64,000 bases of DNA from Lutibacter citreus (GCF_003260195.1 NZ_QEIH01000001.1:372001-436000), one strand, 5' to 3'; shown: positions 27,950-37,934, counted from the stretch's first letter. Numbers and translations are program-made. Notes: generated by a model from the sequence alone, not told the origin.

Positions 27950-27957
27950 CAAAATTA
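27950..27957 (-). promoter_or_regulatory. -7 box (TAATTTTG) of the prc gene
   Basis: This matches TAnnTTTG on the minus strand and ends 12 bases before the chosen ATG, so the leader would be very short. It argues against the TTG at 27952 as the start codon. Confidence 0.45.
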
Positions 27958-28209
27958 TATATAAATGTTGATATTAATATAACTAAAATAGTGCCAACAT
28001 ATCTATTATGTGCCTAAATTAACATTTTTTTATAAATCTTACGAAATGCTTTGAGTTTTTTCTAGAATATCATTCAATTAAATAATAAAACTAAGTTTAT
28101 ATCCAATTTAATTATTGATAATAAAGGCGTACAATAATAATTAAAATTACTACAGTTTTATCACTATAAAATGTTAAAATTTAATTTATTCAAACCAAAT
28201 AAAATGTAG

Positions 28210-28217
28210 TAAATTTG
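28210..28217 (+). promoter_or_regulatory. -7 box (TAAATTTG) of surE
   Basis: This matches TAnnTTTG 17 bases before the ATG of surE. Confidence 0.5.
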
Positions 28218-28234
28218 TTTTTAAATTTTGAATT

Positions 28235-28999
28235 ATGAAGAAAAGACCATTAATTTTAATAACCAATGATGATGGTATTACAGCTCCAGGAATAAGAACA
28301 TTAATTTCAGTAATGAACGAAATTGGAGACGTTGTTGTGGTTGCTCCAGAAGGGCCGCAAAGTGGTATGGGACATGCTGTTACACTTAATGAAACGTTAT
28401 ATTGTAATGAAATAAAGTTAGATAGTGGTTCGCAAAAAGAATTTAAATCTTCGGGAACTCCTGTAGATTGTGTAAAGTTAGCAGTTAGTGAAATTTTAGA
28501 TAGAAGACCAGATATTTGTGTATCTGGAATAAATCATGGTTCTAACTCTTCAATTAATGTTATTTATTCTGGTACAATGAGCGCGGCAGTAGAAGCAGGA
28601 ATAGAAGGAATACCTGCCATCGGTTTTTCATTGTTAGATTATTCTTGGAACGCAAATTTTGAACCTTTAAAACCTTATATAAAACAAATAGTTTTAAATG
28701 TTTTAAAGAATGGTTTGCCTGAAGGTGTTGTACTAAATGCAAATTTCCCAAATAGTGAAAGCTTTAAAGGTATTAAGATTTGTAGACAAGCACGTGCTAA
28801 TTGGGTGGAAGAGTTTGATAAACGTGTAAATCCGCAAGGAAAAACTTATTATTGGTTAACAGGTGAATTTGTTAATATGGATAAAGGAGAGGATACAGAT
28901 GAATGGGCGTTGGCAAATAATTACATTTCCTTGGTTCCTGTGCAATTTGATTTAACTGCACATCATTTTATTCAAAAGTTGAATAATTGGAATTTATAG
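28235..28999 (+). CDS. surE: 5'/3'-nucleotidase SurE
   Basis: This metal-dependent nucleoside monophosphatase has 254 residues, the usual length. The metal site is at the N-terminus (LITNDDGITAPGIRTL, with the Asp pair). SurE-typical VVAPEGPQSGMGHAVTL, SGTPVDCVKLAV and VSGINHGSNSSINVIYSGTM follow. It dephosphorylates nucleoside 5'- or 3'-monophosphates and is linked with stationary-phase survival. A small membrane protein gene and lpxB follow on the same strand. Confidence 0.97.
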   Translation: MKKRPLILITNDDGITAPGIRTLISVMNEIGDVVVVAPEGPQSGMGHAVTLNETLYCNEIKLDSGSQKEFKSSGTPVDCVKLAVSEILDRRPDICVSGINHGSNSSINVIYSGTMSAAVEAGIEGIPAIGFSLLDYSWNANFEPLKPYIKQIVLNVLKNGLPEGVVLNANFPNSESFKGIKICRQARANWVEEFDKRVNPQGKTYYWLTGEFVNMDKGEDTDEWALANNYISLVPVQFDLTAHHFIQKLNNWNL

Positions 29000-29084
29000 A
29001 AATAAGCATGTCTAATTTTGATTTATATTGAAATGATTAATGCTAAACATTGAATGATAATAATATAAATAAAAATTTAGACGC

Positions 29085-29366
29085 ATGAAAAAGGAAATTT
29101 TAATTGGTTTTTTAGTTGCTATTGTAGCTACACTTATTGGTTCATATATTTTTATTGAATTATTTTCAAAATTTAACTTTAATAGAAGTTTAGAATTAAT
29201 AAAAGAAGGTGATTTAGGAGGGAAAGTATTAATGCTTGGTGCTCTAGCTAATTTTTTCGTGTTTTTCGTGTTTTTGAAGAAAAAACAAATTTATAGAGCA
29301 AGAGGTGTGCTTATAGAAACATTTTTAGTCGCTTTTTTAGTGTTGCTATTGAATATTTTGGGGTAA
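29085..29366 (+). CDS. Small conserved-looking membrane protein between surE and lpxB
   Basis: This is 93 residues with three predicted membrane segments (about 5-25, 45-63 and 72-92). A short amphipathic loop (NRSLELIKEGDLGGKV) separates the first two. No family is recognised. Its place between surE and lpxB, in the same direction, hints at an envelope-related role. Confidence 0.7.
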   Translation: MKKEILIGFLVAIVATLIGSYIFIELFSKFNFNRSLELIKEGDLGGKVLMLGALANFFVFFVFLKKKQIYRARGVLIETFLVAFLVLLLNILG

Positions 29367-29455
29367 TTTGAAACAAGTATTTATAATTTTTACACATAAG
29401 GGAATTATTAATAGTGAGCAGCATGTGTTACCTATTATAATAAAAATTTAAACAC

Positions 29456-30571
29456 ATGAAATATTATATTATTTCTGGAGAGGCTTCAGGAGATTTGCAC
29501 GGGTCTAATTTAATGAAAGCTATATTTGAACAAGATTTAAAAGCTGAAATACGCTTTTGGGGAGGTGATTTAATGGCAGAAGTTGGTGGTACCTTGGTAA
29601 GTCATTACAAAGAAAGAGCTTTTATGGGGTTTGCAGAGATTATTACAAACCTTTCAAAAATTTTTAGTTTTATAAAATTCTGTAAAAAGGATATTTTAAA
29701 ATTTAATCCTGATAAAATTATATTTATTGATAATTCAGGATTTAATCTTAGAATAGCAAAATGGGCCAAAATAAATAAATTTAGAACCGTTTATTATATC
29801 TCACCACAAGTTTGGGCAAGTAGACCTGGAAGGGTAAAAGATATTAAAAGAGATATAGATGAAATGTATGTTGTTTTACCTTTTGTAAAAGATTTTTATA
29901 AAAAGTATGATTATAATGTTAATTTTGTGGGGCATCCTTTATTGGATGCTATTGCTAATAGAAAAAAGATTCATGAAATTGAGTTTAAAAAACAACATAA
30001 TTTATCTGATAAGCCTATAATTGCATTGTTACCAGGAAGTAGAAAGCAAGAAATAAAAAAAATGCTTTCAATAATGCTTTCAGTAGCTAAGAAATTTCAA
30101 GATTACCAGTTTGTAATTGCCGGAGCTCCAAGCCAAGAATATGATTTTTATAAACAGTTTATTACTGATGAAAATGTGAAATTTATTAGTAATAAAACAT
30201 ATGAGTTATTATCAATTTCTTACGCGGCTTTGGTTACTTCAGGAACGGCTACCTTGGAAACTGCACTTTTAAAGGTTCCGGAAGTAGTTTGTTATAAAAC
30301 CAGTTGGTTATCTTACCAAATTGGAAAACGATTAATAGACTTAAAGTTTATTTCTTTAGTAAATTTAATAATGGATAAAGAAGTAGTTAAAGAATTGATT
30401 CAAGAAGATTTTAATAAATCTAATTTAGAAATTGAAATGAAAAAAATTCTAAATGATTCTGAACGTTCTAAAATGTTTTTAGATTATTATGATCTTGAAA
30501 AAAAATTAGGAGGAGTGGGAGCTTCAACAAAAGCAGCAAAATTAATTGTTTCAACTACCCCAAAACTATAA
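29456..30571 (+). CDS. lpxB: Lipid-A-disaccharide synthase
   Basis: This family 19 glycosyltransferase condenses UDP-2,3-diacylglucosamine with lipid X to form the lipid A disaccharide at the inner membrane. It is 371 residues. Family features: YYIISGEASGDLHGSNLM at the N-terminus, FWGGDLMAEVGG, FIDNSGFNLRIAKWAK, YYISPQVWASRPGRVKDIK, VGHPLLD, LLPGSRKQEIKKML and TSGTATLETALLKVPEVVCY. It is the last gene of the surE-small membrane protein-lpxB group. Confidence 0.97.
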   Translation: MKYYIISGEASGDLHGSNLMKAIFEQDLKAEIRFWGGDLMAEVGGTLVSHYKERAFMGFAEIITNLSKIFSFIKFCKKDILKFNPDKIIFIDNSGFNLRIAKWAKINKFRTVYYISPQVWASRPGRVKDIKRDIDEMYVVLPFVKDFYKKYDYNVNFVGHPLLDAIANRKKIHEIEFKKQHNLSDKPIIALLPGSRKQEIKKMLSIMLSVAKKFQDYQFVIAGAPSQEYDFYKQFITDENVKFISNKTYELLSISYAALVTSGTATLETALLKVPEVVCYKTSWLSYQIGKRLIDLKFISLVNLIMDKEVVKELIQEDFNKSNLEIEMKKILNDSERSKMFLDYYDLEKKLGGVGASTKAAKLIVSTTPKL

Positions 30572-30600
30572 ATTGTCTTGGAGTAATTGAAATTATTGAA

Positions 30601-31503
30601 TTAATAAATACTTTTTTCTTTACAAATGGATTCTAGGGTGTCTTCAATATCTCCTGGAGTACTCATAATTTTCATAAAAGTTCCCATAGTTAATTCAGGC
30701 CAATGCAATGCAATTCTGTATTTTCCATGAAGCATTGTAGCTTTTTTTCCTTGAAGAATAATTTCATATGGCAAGGCTGCTGCGTGAGCTTCTCCAATTT
30801 TGGGTAAAAAATAAGCTTCTCCATCTTCAGGGTTTTTTAAGCCTATTCCAAAAACGGCAACTTTTTCTTTTGAATAAATTAATTTATAAACTTGAGTTGT
30901 GTTATTATTTTTAGAGCTTAAATTAGAGTTAATTATTTTCAAACCCTCTTCAAAAGAAGTAAACTCATTTAAAGTAATAGGATCGGTGAAATAGGGCATC
31001 ATAATTTTATAATGATATTTTCCTAATTTAGAAGCTTTAACGGTACCTCCAAATGGTTTAAACTCATTTCCAATTATAGATAGGCAGGTTTTTAACTCAG
31101 AACTGAATTTTGTAAAAACAGGTTTAAAGTTATTATAATTTGTATTTAAGTAGGCTCTTAAAATGTAATCTGGGTTTGTGTAAGATATTGTTGTTTTACC
31201 GTTTTGAGTAACCAATCCAATCTTGAATATAGCTGCTAGAGCTCCTCTATCTTTAATTTTAATAACGGTGTTTTTTAGGTCTTTATTTGTAAATGCAATT
31301 ACCTTTAAAGATTTTTTATTTGAAGGGGTGTAAATTCCTAAAATTTCAAAAGAACTACTTTTTAGAACGTTAATTATTTTTTCTGAAATATGGTCAATAC
31401 TTTCTGTAGATTCGGAAACTTTTATATACGGAGAAATTTCTTGTGCAAATGAATTAATCCCTATAAAAATAATAGCTAAATAACTGAATATTAGTTTTTT
31501 CAT
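30601..31503 (-). CDS. Secreted protein of unknown function (DUF302-like N-terminal half possible)
   Basis: This is 300 residues with a signal peptide (KKLIFSYLAIIFIGINSFAQ). The N-terminal half (about 25-130) has an alternating beta/alpha pattern (HISEKIINVLKSSSFEIL, then VIAFTNKDL) that loosely recalls DUF302. The C-terminal half has a compact motif-rich part: YHYKIMMPYFTDPITL, EIILQGKKATMLHGKYRIAL and HWPELTMGTFMKIMSTPG. No catalytic signature is recognised. It is convergent with lpxB, 29 bases apart, and divergent from comEC. Probably periplasmic. Confidence 0.65.
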   Translation of the reverse strand: MKKLIFSYLAIIFIGINSFAQEISPYIKVSESTESIDHISEKIINVLKSSSFEILGIYTPSNKKSLKVIAFTNKDLKNTVIKIKDRGALAAIFKIGLVTQNGKTTISYTNPDYILRAYLNTNYNNFKPVFTKFSSELKTCLSIIGNEFKPFGGTVKASKLGKYHYKIMMPYFTDPITLNEFTSFEEGLKIINSNLSSKNNNTTQVYKLIYSKEKVAVFGIGLKNPEDGEAYFLPKIGEAHAAALPYEIILQGKKATMLHGKYRIALHWPELTMGTFMKIMSTPGDIEDTLESICKEKSIY

Positions 31504-31664
31504 ATTAATCTAAGTTGGTTTCTATCAAAATTAAGCGTTAAGGGACTAGGCTATTATGATATAAGTCATTTTGTAACTTTTGTTACTTATTGAAAATGAA
31601 TTGCTTAGTTCAGAAGTGAATTCAAAAAAACTTGTTTAATTTTTTTTCGTAGCTTTATCAAGCT

Positions 31665-33707
31665 ATGATTAAATTTTTAAAGTTTGTTCCTGTACAATTA
31701 ACTTTATTATTAACTATTGGTATTTTAATTGGTCATTATTTTTCAATTAATTCCTATAGTTTAATAATAATGAGTATTGGGTTGTTTGTAATTCTTTCTG
31801 TATTTTATATTATTTCATTTAAGAAACTTAAACCTTCAGTTTTTTATACGTTTTTTTCATTCCTTTTAATAATTACTATTGGTGTTTCCTCAATAATTTT
31901 AGGAAATCAATTGAATAAGAGTAATCATTATTCCAATACCCTAAATTTTAAAGCTAAAACCAATAAAACAGCTGTTTTATATATCAGAGAGGTTCTTAAA
32001 TCTACAGGGAATTATAATAGGTACATTACGGAAATTACAACTTATGATGGATTTAAAACCAAAGGTAAAATTGTTTTAAATCTTAAAAAAAGTAAAAGCG
32101 TAATTAACTTAAATGTTGATGATTTTGTTTTAATTGATGCACCTTTTTTGGAAATAAATAAACCTTTAAATCCGTATGCTTTTGATTATAAAAAGTATTT
32201 GGAAAATAAACAAATTCATCATCAGGTATTTATAAATAACAATGAGTACTTGTTAATTTCTAATAAGGTGAATTCTATTAAAGGTATGGCTGGTAAATTA
32301 AGAGAGGCTATTAATAATTCATTGGTAAATTATGGTTTTAAAGATAATGAATTAGCCGTTATAAACGCCTTATTACTTGGGCAAAGACAATCAATTTCAA
32401 AGGATTTAATAGAGAGTTATTCAAATGCTGGAGCCATACATATTTTAGCAGTTTCGGGTTTACATATTGGAATTATTTTAATGATTTTAACATTTTTATT
32501 TAAACCATTGCATAGAATTAAAAATGGAAAGCTAATTTCAAGTGTACTCATAATAATGTTATTATGGGCTTTTGCTATTGTAGCGGGTTTGTCAGCTTCG
32601 GTTGTAAGAGCTGTTTCAATGTTTACAGCATTATCTATAGGAATGCATTTGAATAGGCCAACTAATACATACAATACTTTAATTATTTCAATGTTTTTTC
32701 TGTTGTTATTTAATCCCTATTATCTTTTTGAGGTTGGGTTTCAGATGAGCTATTTGGCTGTGTTTTCAATAGTTTGGATTCAACCAAAATTATATAATTT
32801 AATAATTCCAAAAAATTGGTTTTTAAGAAAGATCTGGCAATTACTAACGGTTTCTTTTGCGGCTCAGTTAGGTGTTTTACCCTTAAGTATATTTTATTTT
32901 CATCAATTTCCTGGTCTATTTTTCATTTCTAATTTGGTAATAATCCCATTCTTAGGAGTTCTTCTTATCTATGGTATTTTTGTGATTATTTTGGGGTTAT
33001 TTAATTTATTGCCACAAACTTTGGCGGATATTTTTATAGAAATATTAAAATATTTAAACAATTTTGTTGAATGGATTGGGAGTAAACAAGTATTTATTAT
33101 TGATAATATTTCAATTTCATTGGTACTAATGATTGCTATTTATGCTTTTATGGTTGTTTTCTTTAAATACACTGAAAAAATGAGTTTCTACAGAGTAATT
33201 TCAACCTTGTTATTGTTTATTAGCATTCAATGTGTTTTAATAGTTGAACGTTATAAACTTGAAACTACTAATGAGTTTATTGTTTTTAATGAAAGTAGAA
33301 GAAATATTTTAACTAGTAGGTTTGGGAAAAAATTGGAGGTGTATTCCAATTTAGATTCAGTTAAGTTTAATTATAATTTGAAACCTTATTTGTTGAAAAT
33401 TGGTTTAACCGAAGATTTTAAAAATAGGAACCCGAAAAATTATTATGAATTTAAAAATGAAAAAATATTGGTAGTAGACAGTTTAGGTATTTATAATTTT
33501 TCATCTGTAAAACCTTCTGTTATAATTTTACAAAATTCACCTAAAATTAATTTAGAAAGATTGTTAAAATTGCATAAACCTAAAGTAATTGTAACAGACG
33601 CAAGTAATTATAGCAGTTATATTAAAAATTGGGAAAGTACTTGTAATAAAAAGAAAACTCCTTTTTACAATACTATGCAAAAAGGAGCTTTTATTTTGAA
33701 AGAATAA
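31665..33707 (+). CDS. ComEC/Rec2-family DNA-uptake channel, without catalytic metallo-beta-lactamase domain
   Basis: This is a 680-residue inner-membrane protein. It starts with two or three helices and a DUF4131-like OB segment (about 60-190). Then comes the competence domain with the hallmark ILAVSGLHIGIILMI at about 260 and multiple helices to about 520. The C-terminal 140 residues are soluble but have no HxHxDH zinc motif. The end (KPKVIVTDASNYSSYI) looks like the tail of a lost beta-lactamase-type domain. The family transports single-stranded DNA in natural transformation; competence of this organism is inferred only. Confidence 0.9.
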   Translation: MIKFLKFVPVQLTLLLTIGILIGHYFSINSYSLIIMSIGLFVILSVFYIISFKKLKPSVFYTFFSFLLIITIGVSSIILGNQLNKSNHYSNTLNFKAKTNKTAVLYIREVLKSTGNYNRYITEITTYDGFKTKGKIVLNLKKSKSVINLNVDDFVLIDAPFLEINKPLNPYAFDYKKYLENKQIHHQVFINNNEYLLISNKVNSIKGMAGKLREAINNSLVNYGFKDNELAVINALLLGQRQSISKDLIESYSNAGAIHILAVSGLHIGIILMILTFLFKPLHRIKNGKLISSVLIIMLLWAFAIVAGLSASVVRAVSMFTALSIGMHLNRPTNTYNTLIISMFFLLLFNPYYLFEVGFQMSYLAVFSIVWIQPKLYNLIIPKNWFLRKIWQLLTVSFAAQLGVLPLSIFYFHQFPGLFFISNLVIIPFLGVLLIYGIFVIILGLFNLLPQTLADIFIEILKYLNNFVEWIGSKQVFIIDNISISLVLMIAIYAFMVVFFKYTEKMSFYRVISTLLLFISIQCVLIVERYKLETTNEFIVFNESRRNILTSRFGKKLEVYSNLDSVKFNYNLKPYLLKIGLTEDFKNRNPKNYYEFKNEKILVVDSLGIYNFSSVKPSVIILQNSPKINLERLLKLHKPKVIVTDASNYSSYIKNWESTCNKKKTPFYNTMQKGAFILKE

Positions 33708-33712
33708 TTTAA

Positions 33713-34252
33713 TTAATCTATAAATTCATAACTAAATTTATCTTGATAATTTTTCCAATCATCTTGTGCTGTTATATTTTTATAATCATCAGTTTTAAAC
33801 AACTTTAAATAAATTTCCAATTGTTTTGGAGTTTTATACCCTGGTAAAGGAGCAATAAGATTTCCAGTTTCATCTAGGAATAGAATGGTAGGGTATGCTC
33901 TAATACTAAAATGATTAGACAGCTCATGTGAGCTATTTCTACCTTTTGTATTTTGATTAAAATTTGGGTTTTCAAATTTATTTCCTTGGTAATTAATAGA
34001 TTCATTTCCTTCAGCATTAAACTTTACTGCATAATAATTCTCATTTACATATTTAGCAACATCTTTATTGTGAAAGGTATTTTTATCTAACATTTTACAA
34101 GGTCCACACCAAACTGTATAAGCATCCATAAATATTTTTTTTGGAGATTCTTTTTGAGCAGTTATTGCTTCTTCAAAACTCATCCAGTTAATTTCTTGAG
34201 CTGAAAGAGAAATAGTAAATAATGTTATTGAAAGTATTAAAAATTTCTTCAT
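33713..34252 (-). CDS. Secreted thioredoxin-family protein
   Basis: This is 179 residues with a signal peptide (KKFLILSITLFTISLSAQ) and a thioredoxin fold. The active site is VWCGPCKMLDKNTF at about residues 47-61, followed by the cis-Pro region AYPTILFLDETG. It resembles the periplasmic DUF255/thioredoxin_7 type of disulfide reductases. It is the last gene of the minus-strand peptide block, about 76 bases after a POT transporter. It could reduce disulfides in imported peptides or in envelope proteins; this is an inference. Confidence 0.88.
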   Translation of the reverse strand: MKKFLILSITLFTISLSAQEINWMSFEEAITAQKESPKKIFMDAYTVWCGPCKMLDKNTFHNKDVAKYVNENYYAVKFNAEGNESINYQGNKFENPNFNQNTKGRNSSHELSNHFSIRAYPTILFLDETGNLIAPLPGYKTPKQLEIYLKLFKTDDYKNITAQDDWKNYQDKFSYEFID

Positions 34253-34328
34253 ATTTATTTGTTTAATTTAGTTTGTAATAAATTCTTTGACGCAAATATG
34301 TTGCCAAAATTACAATTTTCTAATAAAT

Positions 34329-36344
34329 TTATTTTACTCCGTGCATTAATTTTTTTAATACTGGATTTAATAAAATAGCAATTACACCAATAATTAAAGG
34401 CACAAAAGTAAAAATTAAAAAGAAAGTTGCTATATCATATTTAGCCGTAATAATATCAATCATAGCACCCATTTTTCCTGAAGCTTTATTACCAATAGCC
34501 AATGCTAAATACCAAACACCAAACATAAAAGCAATCATACGTGCAGGTACTAACTTACTAACATATGATAAACCAACAGGGGAAACACATAGTTCTCCTA
34601 AAGTATGGAATAGGTAAGCTAGAACGAGCCAGAGAATGCTTACGGAGGCTGTTGTTGCTCCTTGTGGAATTCCTGTAGCTCCAAAAGCTAAAAATGCAAA
34701 TCCAATACCTAAAAGAAACAATCCAATTGCATATTTATATGCAGGAGCGGGATTGTATTTACTTTCCCACCATTTTGAAAAAAGTGGTGCAAACGCAATA
34801 ATAAATAATGAGTTTAAAATTAAAAACCAAGTTGCCGGAATTTCAATTTCATTTTCTTTTTTTCGGACTATAGTTGCATTTATACTTGTATTTACATTTG
34901 CGGCTTGATCTTCAGATAGATATTTAAATTTAACACCCTTTTTATCTATATCAATAATTGAAAGCTTATCGTTAGTTAAAAATTCATTTGAAGACCTTAT
35001 TACCGCAGTTTTACTAGTAATAATAGCATTTTCAGGAGCTTTTGTTTCAGCAGTTATTACTTGTGGTTTATCTTCAGTTGTTTTAGAAATTTTATACGTG
35101 TTATAAGTAACTTCATATGAATAAGTATTAAAGTTGTTATAGATTTTCCAACCAACAATGGCCCATATCAGTACAAAACTAAATCCTAAAATTAAATTAG
35201 AAATTAAATACTTTTTAAAAGTTTGTTTAAATAGTAAGTATAAAACCCATGTAATTAAAGCAATAGGTACTACAGTTATTATAACATCAACAATATTGAA
35301 TATAAATGCGGCATTACCAGAAAGTATTCTATTTGTATAATCTTTTGCGAAAATACTCATAGATCCACCTGCTTGCTCAAATGAAGCCCAAAAGAAGATA
35401 ATGAAAAACGCAATAACAACTACGGCAATCATTTTGTCTCGTGTAATTGTACTATATCTTGCAATACGTGTAGCAATTAGTACTAAAAATAAAATGAGAA
35501 CAACAATAATTGTTTGCCCAGAAAAATCAAAATCACCAACACTTAAAATATTGAAATCTACAATTTTTGAAAGAGGATCATTAATTACCCAGGTTAATCC
35601 AAAAACAGCTACAATTGCAATTAAAATTTTATCTATTAATGTAAACGGATTTAATTTATCTTCAATTTCTGTATGATCATCAGCTTCAATTTTTTTGTTT
35701 GTAACATTAGGCTTGTTTCCTGCATCTCCAAAAATACCTTGTGCTAAGGTAAATTGTAATAAACCTAATAGCATAAAAATACCAGCTAAACCAAATCCCC
35801 AGCTCCACCCAAGTATTTCACCTAAATAACCACAAAGCATTATTCCTAAAAAGGCACCGGCATTAACACCCATATAAAAAATGGTGTAGGCTCCATCTTT
35901 CTTTTCTGGAAAATCCTTATATAAAATAGAAATAAATGAACTCATATTAGGTTTAAAAAAACCTGTTCCAATTACTAATAAAAGTAATCCAAGGTATAAA
36001 AATATTGGATTAGATTCTATGGCCATACTTGCATGACCAAGTGTCATAATAAGCGCACCAATAATAATTGCTTTTCTGTTTCCTAAGTATTTATCAGCTA
36101 AAGTTCCTCCAATAATTGGAGTTAAATATAGCAGTGCAAGATAGGTTCCGTATAATGCTAATGCATTTTCGCGTGGCCAATCCCAACCACCAATTCCTAA
36201 GGAACTTACCAAGAATAGTACTAATAAAGCACGCATTCCATAAAATGAAAAACGCTCCCACATTTCAGTGAAAAATAATACAAATAATCCTGATGGATGA
36301 CCTAATACTTGGGTTTCAAAAAATTCATTTTTTTCTTTGTTCAT
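34329..36344 (-). CDS. POT/PTR-family peptide:H+ symporter with a large internal domain
   Basis: This is a 671-residue proton-dependent oligopeptide transporter; the family is usually about 450-510. Signatures: FFTEMWERFSFYGMRAL (the ExxERFxYY motif), GGTLADKYLGNRKAI, and FYMGVNAGAFLGIMLCG. At about residues 400-500 there is an inserted soluble segment (from NNFNTYSYEVTYN to about VRKKENEIEIPATW), hydrophilic and rich in beta-prone residues, between membrane helices. It imports di/tripeptides by family. Two further POT/MFS genes and DPP-IV lie upstream on the same strand, with 11 bases to the next. Confidence 0.93.
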   Translation of the reverse strand: MNKEKNEFFETQVLGHPSGLFVLFFTEMWERFSFYGMRALLVLFLVSSLGIGGWDWPRENALALYGTYLALLYLTPIIGGTLADKYLGNRKAIIIGALIMTLGHASMAIESNPIFLYLGLLLLVIGTGFFKPNMSSFISILYKDFPEKKDGAYTIFYMGVNAGAFLGIMLCGYLGEILGWSWGFGLAGIFMLLGLLQFTLAQGIFGDAGNKPNVTNKKIEADDHTEIEDKLNPFTLIDKILIAIVAVFGLTWVINDPLSKIVDFNILSVGDFDFSGQTIIVVLILFLVLIATRIARYSTITRDKMIAVVVIAFFIIFFWASFEQAGGSMSIFAKDYTNRILSGNAAFIFNIVDVIITVVPIALITWVLYLLFKQTFKKYLISNLILGFSFVLIWAIVGWKIYNNFNTYSYEVTYNTYKISKTTEDKPQVITAETKAPENAIITSKTAVIRSSNEFLTNDKLSIIDIDKKGVKFKYLSEDQAANVNTSINATIVRKKENEIEIPATWFLILNSLFIIAFAPLFSKWWESKYNPAPAYKYAIGLFLLGIGFAFLAFGATGIPQGATTASVSILWLVLAYLFHTLGELCVSPVGLSYVSKLVPARMIAFMFGVWYLALAIGNKASGKMGAMIDIITAKYDIATFFLIFTFVPLIIGVIAILLNPVLKKLMHGVK

Positions 36345-36355
36345 ATTGAAAAGTG

Positions 36356-37837
36356 TTAATTACTTGCGTTCTTTAACTGTTTTTTTATAACGTAATCATA
36401 AAGTACTAGTCCAATAATTGTTAAAAAACCAATTACAGCAATAACGTACCAAATATTTCCAGGATGATAGTTATCCCAAACATGTTGTGTCATTTGATCT
36501 TGTGTCATTTGTAATTTATTAGCAGCTTGAGCGTAAAAATCATTTTTTGTAAATGTTTCACTTATTTCAGGTAATTCAATATTAATGTTTGAAAGCTCTT
36601 TTCTTATTAAAACTACTTTATCAGACATATTTTGATATAAATCTCCAGTAATCCATTTTGTTAATAAATTTGCAAATGCAATTGGAAGAAAATAAGTTCC
36701 CATATAAAGGGCTTCTTTTCCTTTAGGAGAGATTTTTGCTATATAATCAGAGAATTTTGGGTTTGAAGTCATTTCTCCAATTGCAAAAATTAATATACCA
36801 AATATTGTAAAGAATACATTTGACGTGTAAAAAGATAAAGCAATACCAATAACTGCAATAAAAATTCCAGTCATCATAGCATTAATTGGTTTCCATTTTA
36901 ATATAATGGTTGATACAATCATTTGTAGGATAACAATAAAAAATGCATCAAGATTTACAACCATTTCAGGGTTAATTCCACCATGTTTGTTTTTGAAAAA
37001 TTCAGCAATTGTAGGAGCGTAATTTGATAATGCTTCGTATAGAGGTTTTGTATTAACCCATTCCTCAATGAATACTGGTAACGTATAAAATAATTGATTA
37101 AACATTAACCAGAAACCAACCATTATTAAAAGTAGTAAGGTCAATTTCATATCAGAAAGCGCTTCAATAATATTTTTTATAGAATTAATGATTGTTTTTC
37201 CCAATGAATCTTCATTTTTTTCTCTATTTGGTTCTTTAAAAAAGAAGATTACTATTATTAAGTTAACAGCTATAGCTACTGTTGCCATGATAAATACAAT
37301 TCTCCAACCATATTCATCTCTTAATTTAGCAGAAAATAGTGGTCCAAAAAAACCTCCAATGTTTACCATCATATAAAATACTCCAAATCCAAAAGATGAA
37401 TTAGTTTCATTGGTAGATTTAGTAACAATTGCAGAGGCAACAGGTTTAAACATTGCAGCTCCAATTGCTACAATTAAAAACATTATAAAAACAGAAGAAT
37501 ATGAAGTGACTTCTCCCATAAAATAATAACCTATTCCTAATAATAAGTAAGCAATTATTAAAGATAATTTGTAACCTATTTTATCAGATATTGCACCAGT
37601 AACAATAGGTAATAAGTACAAAATAAAAGTAACATAAGACATTATTTCCCCTCTCTCAATATGAGAAAATCCTAATGCGCCTTCATCTGTAGAACCTGTT
37701 AAATAAAGTGCTAAAACAGCAAATAAACCATACCAAGCCCAACGTTCAAATAATTCCATTGCACTAGCAATCCAAAATGGTTGGGTGAACGATTTAAGAA
37801 GTCCAATAAACCCTAAATCTTTTTTTTCTGTACTCAT
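36356..37837 (-). CDS. Divergent POT/MFS-family transporter
   Basis: This is 493 residues with about 12-14 membrane helices. The first-helix motif is altered: AMELFERWAWYGLFAVLALY in place of TEMWERFSYYG, and the helix 2-3 loop reads TGAISDKIGYKLSLI. The Glu-x-x-Glu-Arg core of the POT proton site is kept (ELFER). A soluble segment at about 390-460 (WITGDLYQNMSDKVV and following) precedes the final helix. It belongs to the same minus-strand group as the two canonical POT genes, but its substrate may differ. Confidence 0.85.
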   Translation of the reverse strand: MSTEKKDLGFIGLLKSFTQPFWIASAMELFERWAWYGLFAVLALYLTGSTDEGALGFSHIERGEIMSYVTFILYLLPIVTGAISDKIGYKLSLIIAYLLLGIGYYFMGEVTSYSSVFIMFLIVAIGAAMFKPVASAIVTKSTNETNSSFGFGVFYMMVNIGGFFGPLFSAKLRDEYGWRIVFIMATVAIAVNLIIVIFFFKEPNREKNEDSLGKTIINSIKNIIEALSDMKLTLLLLIMVGFWLMFNQLFYTLPVFIEEWVNTKPLYEALSNYAPTIAEFFKNKHGGINPEMVVNLDAFFIVILQMIVSTIILKWKPINAMMTGIFIAVIGIALSFYTSNVFFTIFGILIFAIGEMTSNPKFSDYIAKISPKGKEALYMGTYFLPIAFANLLTKWITGDLYQNMSDKVVLIRKELSNINIELPEISETFTKNDFYAQAANKLQMTQDQMTQHVWDNYHPGNIWYVIAVIGFLTIIGLVLYDYVIKKQLKNASN

Positions 37838-37934
37838 TTTTTAATTTTTTTAAATTGAATTTATATGTAAAAAGCCCAAACAATTAAATGTATGAGCTTT
37901 TATTATAATTATATATGTTTAAAAGGTTGCCATT

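Noticed and set aside
32417-32674. Antisense frames in comEC, POT and HMG-cluster genes
   Set aside because: They lie fully inside clear genes and show no start context, domain or neighbour support.
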